A stretch of 64,000 nucleotides of DNA from Tatumella citrea (lineage in GTDB: Bacteria; Pseudomonadota; Gammaproteobacteria; Enterobacterales; Enterobacteriaceae): positions 2,790,001 to 2,854,000 of the forward strand of contig NZ_CP015579.1 in the NCBI RefSeq assembly GCF_002163585.1, given 5' to 3'. A program made the translations under genes and the position numbers. Shown here one piece after another: positions 9,269 through 19,416 of the stretch. The notes under the pieces are model-generated. The model was not told the DNA's origin. It did no database searches and was given only the letters and a program-made list of their open reading frames with translations. The stretch's first letter is position 1. Each line of letters begins with the position of its first letter.

Positions 9269-10417
9269 TCAATGCGCTTCGGCCTTCAGTTGCAGTAGCT
9301 TCAGTTGGTCACTGCGCTGCGCCTCATTAGCCAGATTCTGAAAGTCAGGCCAGTGATAGTAACTTTGTGTTGCCGGCAACTGCTGCCTGGATTGACCGGT
9401 AAACAGACGTAATTCTCCCAGCGCAGCTATCGATTCTCCCGCACAAACCACTGGCAGAGTAAGAGGCAAACTGGCCTCAGGCTCACCCGGAACCGGGGTC
9501 GGGACACGATCTTCACCAGTCAGATAATTACGCTTAAGCACTAAAAATTTTTCAGGCACTGCTCTGTGGCTGTTCCACCATACACCGTCGAGCATATCGA
9601 AATGAAAACGAGTTCCTTCAGGAGATTCGGCGCCAAGCTGCAACAGTGCTTCCGGTAACACGGTAGTCATTGCCGTGTTAAAACCACGTTTACTGTAACC
9701 ATGCCCGGTCAACAAAAGAGTTGCGGCCAGGCGAACCCCGACCATATTCGAATAGAGATCTTCAGGGGAAAATGCAGAAATTCCCTCAGAAAATCCGGGA
9801 ACCGATTCAAATCCATACCACTGCGCGATTTCGTGCCAGGCTGCTATCTGAAATGCCACTCTTGCTGCTATCCAGACAGCCAGCGTATAAGCAGTAGCGG
9901 GATCGTCTGGCGGCCGAAAAGCGTTGAATACCACGACACGTTTTGCCAGTTCATCTTCACCGGGCAAAATGCTGAAGGCTTTTCCCAGCTTTGGGTAAAG
10001 CTGGCTGAATATCCAGAACGTCATATCTGCACTGTCCCGGATATGGGCAGTATCGATAAACCCGCCACGCCTGGTATAAATTATGCCATTGTGCTCCTGG
10101 TTAAGTCCGGTCAGTGCCAGCAGTGCATTCCAGTGACTATCATTAAAACTGTGCTGACCGGTACTTCCGGCATCAATCACATTATTAATCCGGTAAAAAG
10201 GTACAGGTATTCCCGACAAACGGGTTTTCAGTTGATAGCCAAATGCACAACAAGGGCGCAGCCCTTCCGGAGCTGATAACTGCTTAACTACAGGCCAGGC
10301 TTCACCGGCCTGCTGCTGTGGGATGTGAGCAAAATCGATGCTGATTGGTAGTCTTGCTTCCGTTGGTGGAATGCAGAATAACAGCGTCACTAATATGACA
10401 CTCATCCTTGTCTTCAA
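9269..10417 (-). CDS. Exported DUF4056-type protein, third gene of envelope operon
   Basis: A 382-residue protein with an N-terminal signal sequence (hydrophobic stretch to about residue 20), so it should be periplasmic or outer-membrane-associated. Conserved-looking elements are RPCCAFGY (about 54-61), a WHEIAQWYGF segment that resembles an HExxxxY hydrolase-like site, and FSPEDLYSNMVG, which I associate with the DUF4056 family; the molecular function is unknown. It starts with TTG whose last bases overlap the stop of the upstream gene (TTGA), with AGGAG eight bases before. It is therefore coupled to the two barrel genes. Assignment to DUF4056 is from memory of the family, not a search. Confidence 0.7.
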   Translation of the reverse strand: MKTRMSVILVTLLFCIPPTEARLPISIDFAHIPQQQAGEAWPVVKQLSAPEGLRPCCAFGYQLKTRLSGIPVPFYRINNVIDAGSTGQHSFNDSHWNALLALTGLNQEHNGIIYTRRGGFIDTAHIRDSADMTFWIFSQLYPKLGKAFSILPGEDELAKRVVVFNAFRPPDDPATAYTLAVWIAARVAFQIAAWHEIAQWYGFESVPGFSEGISAFSPEDLYSNMVGVRLAATLLLTGHGYSKRGFNTAMTTVLPEALLQLGAESPEGTRFHFDMLDGVWWNSHRAVPEKFLVLKRNYLTGEDRVPTPVPGEPEASLPLTLPVVCAGESIAALGELRLFTGQSRQQLPATQSYYHWPDFQNLANEAQRSDQLKLLQLKAEAH

Positions 10418-11556
10418 AATGCTTCTCCTGCCTGAAAATAAAATGCACTACTTCCCTTGCCGACACCGTAGTCCAGCCGGATATTCATCCCGGGTTTAAA
10501 TTCAAACCGGTACCCTGCCCCAACCGTGGGTAACCAGCGTTCAGCCAGCAATGTTGAAAAACCCGGAGCCATGGTGCCGCTGCCTATCCAGCCAACAATT
10601 CCGTGTCTCCAGCTCAATGCCTGACGGTATTCCAGTTGCGTGGTTAACACATCCCGGTCCCGGTAACGGCCCGGGTAATATCCCCGAAAATGGTTACTGT
10701 CTCCCAGCAGCGGCAGCATATTCCAGGGGACCTGCCCCCCGGTAAATGCGCCGTTAATTTCAAAGGCAACCACTCGTTTATCATCCAGCGAACGGTATGC
10801 ACTGAAATGAGTAGTCCAGGCATCAAACCGCGTATCACTGCCGGTCTGTCGCCGGTAACTGATATATTGCAGGCTGGCGTCAATCCCTCGATGTGGATTA
10901 GGCACAAAATCACGACTGTCATAACTCAGGCTGAGCAACGGTCCGCTACTCATTACGCCCCGCCCGTCAGCCTGCTGTTCCGGCCCGGGTTTAAAGGTAT
11001 TGTGAATGCCACCAGCCTGCATATTATTCAGCGACCAGCCAGCGCCCAGATAAGTGTCAGGAGCAATCCGGCGCAAAAGCTGAGGTATTAAACTGATTTC
11101 CTGAGAAATGTACTTCACCCGGTTACCATTATGGCTACCGGCAGCAAAGCCCTTTCCCCAGTACCACGTTGGGGTATAGTTCAGCGTCGCTTCTGTGAAT
11201 AACCGCCATCGATCGTTGTCGTAGAAACTGTAATTGTTCAGATGCAGACCGGCAGCTCCGGTACTACTGGCATAGCCACTAAGCGTGACCGATGAGTTCT
11301 GGCTGATATGATCATCCGCATCCGGACGATAAAGGCCGGCGACCACCATACCCAACCCGACACCCAGTTCAGGGGTATAAAATGGGCCGGGCATGATTCC
11401 CCAGTCAATACCGTGCCCGGGATCAAACGTCTGGCTGGCTCCTAACGGTGCCAGCCAGTGGTCAATCTGCTCACGGGACGGCAGATACTGCGCAGTGGCA
11501 AACGAAGACCACAATGCTCCGCCCAACACCCATCCTTTCAGTGCCCGGCAATGCAT
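10414..11556 (-). CDS. Omp85/BamA-like surface-antigen barrel without POTRA domains
   Basis: A 380-residue exported protein (signal peptide ending near ATA at about residue 22). Its C-terminal half matches the bacterial surface antigen (BamA/TamA barrel) pattern: LSYDSRDFVPNPHRGID, then strand pairs and a GFSTLLAERWLPTVGAGYRF segment, ending in Phe. It is too short for POTRA repeats, so it looks like a stand-alone barrel. By family this suggests an outer-membrane pore or exporter; the substrate is unknown. Start ATG at 11556 shares a base with the TGA of the preceding gene (TGATG), and the stop overlaps the next start, so the three genes form one coupled operon. Confidence 0.75.
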   Translation of the reverse strand: MHCRALKGWVLGGALWSSFATAQYLPSREQIDHWLAPLGASQTFDPGHGIDWGIMPGPFYTPELGVGLGMVVAGLYRPDADDHISQNSSVTLSGYASSTGAAGLHLNNYSFYDNDRWRLFTEATLNYTPTWYWGKGFAAGSHNGNRVKYISQEISLIPQLLRRIAPDTYLGAGWSLNNMQAGGIHNTFKPGPEQQADGRGVMSSGPLLSLSYDSRDFVPNPHRGIDASLQYISYRRQTGSDTRFDAWTTHFSAYRSLDDKRVVAFEINGAFTGGQVPWNMLPLLGDSNHFRGYYPGRYRDRDVLTTQLEYRQALSWRHGIVGWIGSGTMAPGFSTLLAERWLPTVGAGYRFEFKPGMNIRLDYGVGKGSSAFYFQAGEAF

Positions 11557-12638
11557 CAGAAACGATATTCTCCGGAAACAAAGATACTGTTACGTTGCGC
11601 GAAACCCACTTCGGTTGAGATGTTAAAATGGCGGGTGATATTGTACTGAGCACCAATCAGGATATTCCACGGCGATTGCAGATGCTGTTTTACGTCGAAA
11701 CGTCCGCCGCCATTTTGATTAGCCATCGCCATCAGCTGCTTTAACGACGCCGGCATCGTCAGATCATTCAGGCTTCCCTTAAATTCCTGCTGAACATTCT
11801 GATACATGGTTCCTGCCCAGACATTCAGTTTTCCCGGTGACAGACCAATCGCCCGAATTCCCGGGGTATCAAACCGGTAACCGATTCGTGGTGAGACTGT
11901 AACTGCATTAATGCTGCCATCGAGAATATCGAAATGGGTCTGGGTATAGTTAAAATCTACCAGTCCGTACCAGTTTCCTACGCCACCTGCCAGCACTGTC
12001 CCCACACCGTAAGTTGTGCCCTTAAATTTCAGCTCAAAATTGAGGTTATCGAACTGACCGGCGTTGTGCATGCTGTGGACGATATTGGAAATCAGCTTTT
12101 CCAGAATATTGTCTTTAAAATCAGCCGGATCAGAATCGACCCCTATCGCTGAAACCGAATGACCGCGGGTCTTGCCCACAATTCCATAGATATTCCAGAA
12201 CGGCAGCACCCAGGCATCCAGCCTCAGGGTACGGGTTTTACTGTACTGCCGCGTTTTGCTGGCATCAATTTTGAACATCGTAGAAGGTAGCGCGACATTT
12301 CCCAAACCGAGCCCGGTGAAATTGATCGAACTGACATCAATATTCTGCCTGATATTCATGTAGTTAATTCCAATACCGAAAGGTTCTGGCAAGTCATAAC
12401 CTTTCTGAATGGCTTTATCGCCAAGCAGCGGGAACCAACGATCATAATGCTTTACCGGTATTGCGCTCTTCGCTGTCGAATAACCGGTGACAGCAGCCTG
12501 AGAGTCAGTCGTCTTCGGTAGCTGGTACAGAGATGAAATATCCTGAGGTGTGGTGCCGTAAGCGTTACAAAACATGCTCTGAAGAACTAACAGACTGAGT
12601 GCCTGATATCTGAATTTCATTGTTTTACGTTCTGCCAT
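11556..12638 (-). CDS. Predicted outer-membrane beta-barrel protein, first gene of envelope operon
   Basis: A 360-residue protein with a signal peptide (hydrophobic LSLLVLQSMF stretch, cleavage near NAYG) followed by alternating amphipathic segments and a C-terminal strand ending in Phe (FVSGEYRF), the outer-membrane insertion signature. I do not recognise the family. The true start may be the ATG at 12620 (MKFRYQAL), giving a more typical signal peptide; neither start has a strong ribosome-binding site. It heads an operon with the Omp85-like barrel and the DUF4056-type protein, suggesting they act together at the outer membrane. Confidence 0.7.
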   Translation of the reverse strand: MAERKTMKFRYQALSLLVLQSMFCNAYGTTPQDISSLYQLPKTTDSQAAVTGYSTAKSAIPVKHYDRWFPLLGDKAIQKGYDLPEPFGIGINYMNIRQNIDVSSINFTGLGLGNVALPSTMFKIDASKTRQYSKTRTLRLDAWVLPFWNIYGIVGKTRGHSVSAIGVDSDPADFKDNILEKLISNIVHSMHNAGQFDNLNFELKFKGTTYGVGTVLAGGVGNWYGLVDFNYTQTHFDILDGSINAVTVSPRIGYRFDTPGIRAIGLSPGKLNVWAGTMYQNVQQEFKGSLNDLTMPASLKQLMAMANQNGGGRFDVKQHLQSPWNILIGAQYNITRHFNISTEVGFAQRNSIFVSGEYRF

Positions 12639-12952
12639 TGCCGGAAATAAGGGAAATTTACCCTTACAAAAGGAGTGGGATTATGCAGGACGATATAGTG
12701 GAATTATCAGCATAACGTGCTAACAAAAAATAAATATAAGATCATTAATCTGAACAAAAATATTATTTAATAATTATATTCTGCTATGTGAATAATCATT
12801 TATCACTTTATATCAACCAGGAAGCTCGCTTATTCCGTAACACGGCTGACAGAGGCCTGGCAGGAGTTTATTCAACAGTGACTAAAAACGGGGAAGAATC
12901 AGCAGGAATGAAGTTTTGCGGTAACGGGAGGCAAACGAATCTGATAAATAAA
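12639..12952. other. intergenic region between ahpF terminator and the barrel operon
   Basis: About 310 bases, AT-rich near 12715-12800. It should contain the promoter of the three-gene barrel operon, but no -35/-10 pair or operator stands out. Confidence 0.5.
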
Positions 12953-12988
12953 AGCCACAGGTGATGTTATGCGAAATCACCTGTGGCT
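12953..12988 (-). terminator. ahpF terminator
   Basis: AGCCACAGGTGAT (12953-12965) pairs with ATCACCTGTGGCT (12976-12988), a perfect 13-bp stem with a 10-base loop. On the minus strand it is followed by TTTTATTTATC. Confidence 0.85.
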
Positions 12989-12997
12989 GGGCGTGGA

Positions 12998-14569
12998 TTA
13001 TTCTTCAGCAGGCGTGGTTCTGATCAGGTAATCAAAAGCACTCAGTGAAGCTTTAGCTCCTTCACCGCTGGCAACAATAATTTGCTTATATGGCACGGTG
13101 GTACAGTCACCGGCAGCAAAAATCCCCTTCTGATTGGTTTCACACTTACTGTCAACTTCGATTTCACCGAAGCGATTCAGAGTGATGCTCTCACTCAGCC
13201 ATTGAGTGTTAGGCAATAAGCCAATCTGTACGAAGATCCCTGAAACGGCAAGATCATGCTGTTCACTGGTCTGACGGTCCTGATAACGCAGCCCTGTCAC
13301 TTGTTTACCATCACCGGTCACTTCCTGCGTCAGAGCATTGACGATGACATCAACATTTTTCAGGCTGTGCAGTTTATCCTGCAGTACCTTATCGGCTTTC
13401 AGTTCACCGGCGAATTCGAGCAATGTGACATGTTCGGTAATACCGGCCAAATCAATCGCAGCTTCGGCTCCGGAATTTCCTCCGCCAATCACTGCCACAC
13501 GTTTTCCTTTGAACAACGGACCGTCACAGTGTGGGCAGTAAGTCACACCACGGGTACGGTATTGTTCTTCTCCCGGCACATTCATATTGCGCCAGCGGGC
13601 ACCGGTCGCCAGGATGACCGAGCGTGCTTTGAGGGTCGCGCCGGATTCAGTGGCCACTGAATGCAATCCACCAGGGACCAGAGCAGGTAATAACTGGCTG
13701 GCAGTCTGGGCCTCGATAACATCAATCTGATAGTCAGAAACGTGCTGGCGTAATGCGCCGGCCAGTTTGATGCCTTCGGTCTTTGGTACCGAAATATAGT
13801 TTTCGATATCAACAGTATCCAGAACCTGTCCACCAAAACGTTCACCCATTAATCCGGTGCGAATGCCTTTGCGGGCTGCATAAATAGCCGCCGCAACACC
13901 GGCAGGGCCACTGCCGACAATCAACACATCATAAGGCTCACGCTGGTTAAGTGCTTCAGCCGCTTTTTTACCGGCACCGGTATCCACTTTAGTGACGATT
14001 TCACTCAGTGTCAGACGCCCCTGAGCAAAACTTTCACCGTTCAGGAACACCGCAGGAACGCCCATGATTTCGCGTTGTTCGATTTCATTCTGAAATACGC
14101 CACCATCAATGGCAGTATGGGTTACCTGAGGGTTAAGAATCGCCATCAGGTTCAGTGCCTGCACTACATCCGGGCAGTTGTGGCAGGACAGAGAATAATA
14201 AGTTTCAAAGTTCAGTTCACCGTCCAGTCCGGCAACCTGAGATAACAATTCCTGACTCTCTTTTGACGGATGACCGCCAGTCTGCAGCAATGCCAGCACC
14301 AGAGAAGTAAACTCATGTCCCAGGGGTGATCCGGCAAAACGCGGACCATGGTTCTGGCCTGGCTGAGTAATCATAAATGAAGGTTTACGAACTGCCAGGC
14401 TGTCATCCAGCGTCAGAGTTAACTTGTCGGACAGTCCGGTAATTTCATTCAGTAATTCCCGCACTTCACCGGAAGCTTTACTGTCATCCAGAGTCGCGAT
14501 TAACTCTACCGGACGGGTCAGTTTTTCAAGATAAATACTGAGTTGGTTTTTTAATGTGGTATCGAGCAT
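12998..14569 (-). CDS. ahpF: Alkyl hydroperoxide reductase subunit F
   Basis: A 523-residue flavoprotein (E. coli 521) that passes electrons from NADH to AhpC. It has a tandem thioredoxin-like N-terminal domain with redox motif CHNC (about residues 129-132), an FAD-binding site ([17 protein letters not shown]), the active-site disulfide CPHC (about 346-349) and the NADH-binding [10 protein letters not shown]. Start chosen at 14569 (MLDTTLK) because it aligns with E. coli and has AGGAG seven bases upstream; a longer in-frame opening exists. It lies 69 bases after ahpC behind an intercistronic hairpin, so less ahpF than ahpC is expected. Confidence 0.97.
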   Translation of the reverse strand: MLDTTLKNQLSIYLEKLTRPVELIATLDDSKASGEVRELLNEITGLSDKLTLTLDDSLAVRKPSFMITQPGQNHGPRFAGSPLGHEFTSLVLALLQTGGHPSKESQELLSQVAGLDGELNFETYYSLSCHNCPDVVQALNLMAILNPQVTHTAIDGGVFQNEIEQREIMGVPAVFLNGESFAQGRLTLSEIVTKVDTGAGKKAAEALNQREPYDVLIVGSGPAGVAAAIYAARKGIRTGLMGERFGGQVLDTVDIENYISVPKTEGIKLAGALRQHVSDYQIDVIEAQTASQLLPALVPGGLHSVATESGATLKARSVILATGARWRNMNVPGEEQYRTRGVTYCPHCDGPLFKGKRVAVIGGGNSGAEAAIDLAGITEHVTLLEFAGELKADKVLQDKLHSLKNVDVIVNALTQEVTGDGKQVTGLRYQDRQTSEQHDLAVSGIFVQIGLLPNTQWLSESITLNRFGEIEVDSKCETNQKGIFAAGDCTTVPYKQIIVASGEGAKASLSAFDYLIRTTPAEE

Positions 14570-14585
14570 AGTGATCTCCTGGCAG

Positions 14586-14609
14586 AAAAACGGGTGCCGT
14601 AGCACCCGT
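14586..14609 (-). terminator. intercistronic ahpC-ahpF terminator/attenuator
   Basis: ACGGGTGC (14590-14597) and GCACCCGT (14602-14609) form a tight hairpin followed on the minus strand by TTTTTC. It should end most ahpC transcripts, a stoichiometry device also seen in E. coli. Confidence 0.85.
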
Positions 14610-14638
14610 ATAAAACAGAACAGTGGCTGGCAGGAAGG

Positions 14639-15202
14639 TTAGATTTTACCCACCAGGTCCAGTGAAGGAGACAGAGTCGCTTCACCTTCTTTCCATTTTG
14701 CAGGGCAAACTTCACCAGGGTGAGTCGCCACATACTGAGCCGCTTTCACTTTACGCAGCAGGTCAGATGCATCACGGCCGATACCTTCAGCGGTAATTTC
14801 GATAGCCTGGATAACGCCTTCCGGGTCAACGATAAAGGTACCACGGTCAGCCAGACCCTGATCTTCACGCATGATTTCGAAATTACGGGTCAGTGCACCA
14901 GTCGGGTCGCCGATCATTGCATAACGGATTTTAGCGATGGTTTCTGAACTGCCATGCCATGCTTTGTGTGTGAAATGGGTATCTGTAGAAACAGAGTAAA
15001 TATCAACACCCAGTTTCTGGAATTCATCGTAGTGGTCAGCAACATCACCTAATTCAGTCGGGCAGACAAAAGTAAAATCAGCCGGGTAGAAGAAGAAAAC
15101 GCTCCATTTACCTTCGGTGTCTTTCTCTGTCAGTTCGACGAACTGACCATCTTTAAACGCATTGTTTTTAAACGGTTTGATTTTAGTATTGATAATAGAC
15201 AT
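14639..15202 (-). CDS. ahpC: Alkyl hydroperoxide reductase subunit C (peroxiredoxin)
   Basis: A 187-residue typical 2-Cys peroxiredoxin, identical in length to E. coli AhpC. It reduces hydrogen peroxide and organic hydroperoxides in the cytoplasm. The peroxidatic cysteine is Cys47 in FTFVCPTE and the resolving cysteine is Cys166 in EVCPAKW. A strong GGAGGG ribosome-binding site precedes the start. An OxyR operator lies 60-95 bases upstream. Operon ahpC-ahpF with internal attenuation. Confidence 0.98.
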   Translation of the reverse strand: MSIINTKIKPFKNNAFKDGQFVELTEKDTEGKWSVFFFYPADFTFVCPTELGDVADHYDEFQKLGVDIYSVSTDTHFTHKAWHGSSETIAKIRYAMIGDPTGALTRNFEIMREDQGLADRGTFIVDPEGVIQAIEITAEGIGRDASDLLRKVKAAQYVATHPGEVCPAKWKEGEATLSPSLDLVGKI

Positions 15203-15260
15203 TCGTTGCCCTCCGTAAAAAGTAGAGTTCTAAAGTAACCCGTCCAATCCGCGACAACCA

Positions 15261-15297
15261 ATACTCTGTCGTTATCAATTTAATAACTAAAATCTAT
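15261..15297 (-). promoter_or_regulatory. OxyR operator of ahpCF
   Basis: On the minus strand the 37 bases read as two 15-bp elements, ATAGATTTTAGTTAT and ATAACGACAGAGTAT, separated by 7 bases. This fits the OxyR pattern of four ATAG/CTAT quarter-sites spaced one helical turn apart. Oxidised OxyR would activate ahpCF. The GNAT gene starts 67 bases away in the opposite direction and could be influenced too. Confidence 0.8.
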
Positions 15298-15363
15298 TAA
15301 ACGATGCTGTAGTAATGTGCTGAACTGTTTCGCTTAACCTGTTCTCCGGTATAGAGTTTGCCC

Positions 15364-15858
15364 ATGAAAAAGTCTGCGAGTCTTATCATACGGCCGTACT
15401 GTGAAGCCGATCGGCCGTTTCTCAGAACATTGTATCTGTCCAGTCGCCGTAATAACTGGCACTGGCTGGCTGGTGATGGCTGGAAGCTGGAAGATTTTGA
15501 CCCGCTAATTCTTGGTGAGCAGGTATGGGTAGCCATGGCAGAACAGCAACGCGCTGGTTTTGCTGCCTGGTCGCCGGTGAATAATTTCCTGCACAGCCTG
15601 TTTGTCAGTCCACAACATCAGGGAACTGGCGTTGGATCCGCTTTGTTACAACAGATTCAACAGCAATTTACTGCTACCGGCAGTCTGAAATGTATGCTGG
15701 AAAATCGTACCGCCCACCATTTTTATCTGCAGCATGGCTGGCAGGATATTGCCCGCGGAGAGGGCGAAGAGGGTCCCTATATTCTGATGCATTATCTGCG
15801 TCATCACCATTCAGACAGCAATGACGCAGCTGGCGTAATTACAAAGCGCGGAAGCTGA
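15364..15858 (+). CDS. GNAT-family N-acetyltransferase
   Basis: A GNAT-fold enzyme of about 164 residues. The acetyl-CoA-binding motif A is clear as SPQHQGTGVGSALL (about 80-94), followed by a Glu-Asn-Arg-rich strand and HFYLQHGW (motif B). Substrate unknown. It is divergent from ahpC across the OxyR region, and its 3' end overlaps the 3' end of mrp on the other strand by 20 bases. The ATG at 15364 is preferred to the in-frame TTG at 15358; no strong ribosome-binding site. Confidence 0.85.
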   Translation: MKKSASLIIRPYCEADRPFLRTLYLSSRRNNWHWLAGDGWKLEDFDPLILGEQVWVAMAEQQRAGFAAWSPVNNFLHSLFVSPQHQGTGVGSALLQQIQQQFTATGSLKCMLENRTAHHFYLQHGWQDIARGEGEEGPYILMHYLRHHHSDSNDAAGVITKRGS

Positions 15859-16951
15859 TATCGGGGGGAATAATCTCACCCTGCCAGTAGAGTTTTGCCG
15901 CCACAGCAGAGGCCATCTGACGATAGAGTTGAGTGAATTCACTCTCCGGTTGGCGGATAACGGTGGGTTCTCCGGCATCCAGATCTTCACGGAGCGAAAT
16001 ATGCAACGGAATCTGCCCCAGTAATTCGATACCATAATCTTCGGTGAGTTTTTCTGCCCCCCCGGTACCGAAAATCGCCTCGTGAAAACCGCACTGGCTA
16101 CAGATATGCACACTCATATTTTCCACCACCCCCAGCACCGGTACATCGACTTTATTAAACATGACGATACCTTTGCGGGCATCCAGCAGTGCAACATCCT
16201 GAGGAGTGGTCACCACCATTGCCGCGGTTACCGGAATATTTTGTGCCAGCGTCAGCTGGATATCACCTGTGCCTGGTGGCATATCAATAATCAGATAATC
16301 AAGTTCCGGCCACAGGGTTTCGTTAAGAAGTTGCAGTAATGCTTTGCTGGCCATCGGGCCGCGCCACACCATCGCATTATCTTCGGTCACCAGATAACCT
16401 ATGGAGTTAGTTGCCAGCCCGTGAGCCATGACAGGAGCCATATGTTTGCCATCCGGAGAGGAAGGGCGCTCATTTTCCGTACCAATCATGAGCGGGATTG
16501 ATGGCCCATAAATATCGGCATCCAGTAATCCAACCCGCGCACCTTCGGCTATCAATGCCAGTGCCAGATTGATGGCGGTTGAAGACTTACCTACCCCGCC
16601 TTTACCCGAGCTGACCGCAATAATATTTTTAACGCCGTGACCTGACGGCAGATTCTTCACCCGTTTCAGAGTTGCTATATCATGAGTCAGACGCCACCCG
16701 ACGTGCGAGGCTCCGGACAGTTGTTGCAATTCGCTGTTGGTGGCCTGTTGCAGAGCCTCAAAACCGGACTGCCAGGCAAACGGCATTACCAGTTCGACAT
16801 GCAATACGTTGTCCAGCAGCGCCACATGATGTAATGCGTTCAGCCGGATCAGATCCTGTTGCAGGGTCGGATGTGCAAAGCGTTGTAAGACGGCGCTCAC
16901 CTGCTGAAACAGAGCTTCCGGTGAATATTGCTGACGGGAATCTGACATCAT
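15839..16951 (-). CDS. apbC: Mrp/ApbC iron-sulfur cluster carrier ATPase
   Basis: A P-loop NTPase of about 370 residues (E. coli Mrp 369) that binds and transfers Fe-S clusters. An N-terminal MIP18-like domain (about 1-95) precedes the deviant Walker A SSGKGGVGKSS (about 108) and the C-terminal CxxC motif (CSQCG) that holds the bridging cluster. Start taken at 16951 (MMSDSRQ) because AAGGAGAAGGG lies directly upstream; the adjacent ATG at 16948 is equally possible. Divergent from metG, the same arrangement as in E. coli. Confidence 0.95.
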   Translation of the reverse strand: MMSDSRQQYSPEALFQQVSAVLQRFAHPTLQQDLIRLNALHHVALLDNVLHVELVMPFAWQSGFEALQQATNSELQQLSGASHVGWRLTHDIATLKRVKNLPSGHGVKNIIAVSSGKGGVGKSSTAINLALALIAEGARVGLLDADIYGPSIPLMIGTENERPSSPDGKHMAPVMAHGLATNSIGYLVTEDNAMVWRGPMASKALLQLLNETLWPELDYLIIDMPPGTGDIQLTLAQNIPVTAAMVVTTPQDVALLDARKGIVMFNKVDVPVLGVVENMSVHICSQCGFHEAIFGTGGAEKLTEDYGIELLGQIPLHISLREDLDAGEPTVIRQPESEFTQLYRQMASAVAAKLYWQGEIIPPDISFRAL

Positions 16952-17138
16952 CCCTTCTCCTTCTGACAGATTACGTTGAAACCACAACGCACAAAAAACC
17001 GCTGTTCAGCGGCTATTGTAACAGATTGCCCCGCTGACCTGCGATCCTGCCATTATCCGCCAGCGCTTGTTTACGTTAAGGGTGCCTTCGGTTACCATTC
17101 AGAACTCATTTCCAAACCAACAGAAAGCTACGCAAACT

Positions 17139-19205
17139 ATGAATCAGGTCGCTAAAAAAATAATGGTAACGTGCGCTCTGCCGTACGCCAATGGGTCAAT
17201 CCATCTCGGACATATGCTGGAACACATCCAGGCAGATATCTGGGTACGTTACCAGCGAATGCGTGGCAATACCGTGTGGTTTATTTGTGCTGATGACGCT
17301 CACGGTACACCTATCATGCTGAAAGCACAGCAACTCGGAGTGACTCCGGAGCAAATGATTGGTGAGATGAGCCAGGAACATCAGACCGATTTTGCAGGGT
17401 TTAATATCAGTTATGATAATTATCACTCTACTCACAGTGACGAAAACCGCGTTCTGTCTGAACAAATTTATGGCCGTCTGAAACAAAACGGTTTTATTAA
17501 GAACCGTACCATTTCTCAGCTCTATGACCCGGAAAAAGGCATGTTTTTGCCGGACCGTTTTGTCAAAGGGACCTGTCCGAAGTGTAAATCACCTGACCAG
17601 TACGGCGATAACTGCGAAGTCTGCGGAGCAACTTACAGCCCGACGGAGCTGATTGAGCCTAAGTCAGTCGTTTCCGGTGCAACTCCGGTGATGCGCGATT
17701 CAGAGCACTTCTTCTTTGATCTGCCATCATTCTCCGCCATGCTGCAGACATGGACCCGTTCAGGGGCTCTGCAGGAGCAGGTGGCTAATAAGATGCAGGA
17801 ATGGTTCGATTCCGGTCTGCAACAGTGGGATATTTCCCGCGATGCACCCTATTTTGGCTTCGAAATTCCTGATGCTCCGGGCAAATACTTTTATGTCTGG
17901 CTGGATGCGCCTATCGGGTATATGGGCTCGTTTAAGAACCTGTGCGATAAACGTGGCGATATCGATTTTGATGAATACTGGAAAAAAGACTCTACTACTG
18001 AGCTGTATCATTTTATCGGTAAAGACATTGTCTATTTCCATAGCCTGTTCTGGCCGGCAATGCTGGAAGGCAGCCAGTACCGTAAACCAGACAATCTGTT
18101 TGTCCATGGCTACGTGACGGTAAACGGCGCGAAAATGTCGAAATCCCGGGGCACGTTTATTAAAGCCAGTACCTGGTTACAGCACCTGGATGCAGACAGC
18201 CTGCGTTACTACTACGCTGCTAAACTCTCTTCACGTATTGATGATATTGATCTCAATCTGGAAGATTTTGTCCAACGGGTTAACGCAGATATCGTCAATA
18301 AAGTCGTTAATCTGGCATCACGTAATGCCGGTTTTATTACCAAACGCTTTGACGGAAAACTGTCCGATCATCTGGCTGACCCTGCGCTGTATCAGACCTT
18401 TGTCGATGCCAGTGAAAAAATTGGCGATGCCTGGGCAAGCCGTGAATTCAGCCGTGCTATCCGTGAAATTATGGCACTGGCAGACCTGGCAAACCGTTAT
18501 GTCGATGAGCAGGCTCCGTGGGTCGTTGCTAAACAGGAAGGTCGTGATGCTGACCTGCAGGCCATCTGCTCAATGGGTATTCACCTGTTCCGGATTCTGA
18601 TGACCTGGCTGAAACCGGTATTACCGGAGCTGGCTCAGCGTACCGAAGCCTTCCTGAACAGTGAACTGACCTGGGACAGCGTGGCACAGCCACTGCTCGG
18701 TCATACTGTTGCGCCGTTTAAAGCACTCTACCAGCGCATCGAGATGACGAAAGTCGCGGCACTGGTGGATGCTTCTAAAGAAGACGCCGCACAGACTCCT
18801 GCCCCTGCTAAAGCAGAGAAAAAAGCATCTGCCGCGGCCGAAAAGCCAGCTAAAAAGGCCGAAGTTCAGGAAGAAGGCGTTATCAGCATTGATGATTTTG
18901 CCAAAGTCGATATGCGCGTCGCGCTGATTGAGCAGGCTGAACTGGTTGACGGCTCCGATAAACTGTTGCGTCTGATGCTGGACGTAGGTGGTGAGAAACG
19001 GCAGATTTTCTCAGGGATCCGTGCAGCCTATCCAGACCCGTCAGTATTGGTGGGTCGCCTGACCATTATCGTGGCAAATCTGGCACCGCGTAAAATGCGC
19101 TTTGGTGTTTCCGAAGGGATGGTGCTGTCAGCCGGTAATGGCGGCAAAGACCTGTTTATCCTCTCTGCAGACAGCGGCGCTCAGCCCGGAATGCCGGTAC
19201 GCTAA
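17139..19205 (+). CDS. metG: Methionyl-tRNA synthetase
   Basis: Class I synthetase charging tRNA-Met, 688 residues (E. coli 677). Start at 17139 (MNQVAKK) aligns with E. coli; an in-frame opening from 17067 is not needed. Visible are the HIGH-equivalent HLGH, the zinc knuckle CPKC...CEVC (about 146-161), and KMSKS in [12 protein letters not shown]-terminal EMAP/Arc1p-like tRNA-binding domain begins at about residue 590 ([13 protein letters not shown]). The linker before it is unusually rich in Ala, Lys and Pro (about 550-580) and accounts for the extra length. Confidence 0.97.
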   Translation: MNQVAKKIMVTCALPYANGSIHLGHMLEHIQADIWVRYQRMRGNTVWFICADDAHGTPIMLKAQQLGVTPEQMIGEMSQEHQTDFAGFNISYDNYHSTHSDENRVLSEQIYGRLKQNGFIKNRTISQLYDPEKGMFLPDRFVKGTCPKCKSPDQYGDNCEVCGATYSPTELIEPKSVVSGATPVMRDSEHFFFDLPSFSAMLQTWTRSGALQEQVANKMQEWFDSGLQQWDISRDAPYFGFEIPDAPGKYFYVWLDAPIGYMGSFKNLCDKRGDIDFDEYWKKDSTTELYHFIGKDIVYFHSLFWPAMLEGSQYRKPDNLFVHGYVTVNGAKMSKSRGTFIKASTWLQHLDADSLRYYYAAKLSSRIDDIDLNLEDFVQRVNADIVNKVVNLASRNAGFITKRFDGKLSDHLADPALYQTFVDASEKIGDAWASREFSRAIREIMALADLANRYVDEQAPWVVAKQEGRDADLQAICSMGIHLFRILMTWLKPVLPELAQRTEAFLNSELTWDSVAQPLLGHTVAPFKALYQRIEMTKVAALVDASKEDAAQTPAPAKAEKKASAAAEKPAKKAEVQEEGVISIDDFAKVDMRVALIEQAELVDGSDKLLRLMLDVGGEKRQIFSGIRAAYPDPSVLVGRLTIIVANLAPRKMRFGVSEGMVLSAGNGGKDLFILSADSGAQPGMPVR

Positions 19206-19229
19206 CCGAAGTCTCCTGGTCTGTTAATT

Positions 19230-19258
19230 AAAAGCCGGTCTCTGCCGGCTTTTTTTTC
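19230..19258 (+). terminator. metG terminator
   Basis: AAAGCCGG and CCGGCTTT arms around a short loop, followed by eight T residues. Confidence 0.9.
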
Positions 19259-19357
19259 CTCCGTGTTTTTTCTGTCACCACACGCCAGGCTGTCCTGCGG
19301 ACAACTTTGCGACAGGTCCCGCATAGTTGCAATCAAAACTGGCGGTTACATTGTACA

Positions 19358-19373
19358 TTTGACAGAGATCACA
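19358..19373 (+). promoter_or_regulatory. candidate CRP box upstream of cdd
   Basis: TTTGA-N6-TCACA matches the CRP consensus at 9 of 10 half-site positions; E. coli cdd is under CRP/CytR control. A TATAAAA element follows directly at 19374, which would place the site too close to the start for activation from that -10, so its role is uncertain. Confidence 0.5.
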
Positions 19374-19416
19374 TATAAAAAACTACCGACCTTTGGTTCC
19401 CTCAATGAGGCATGGT

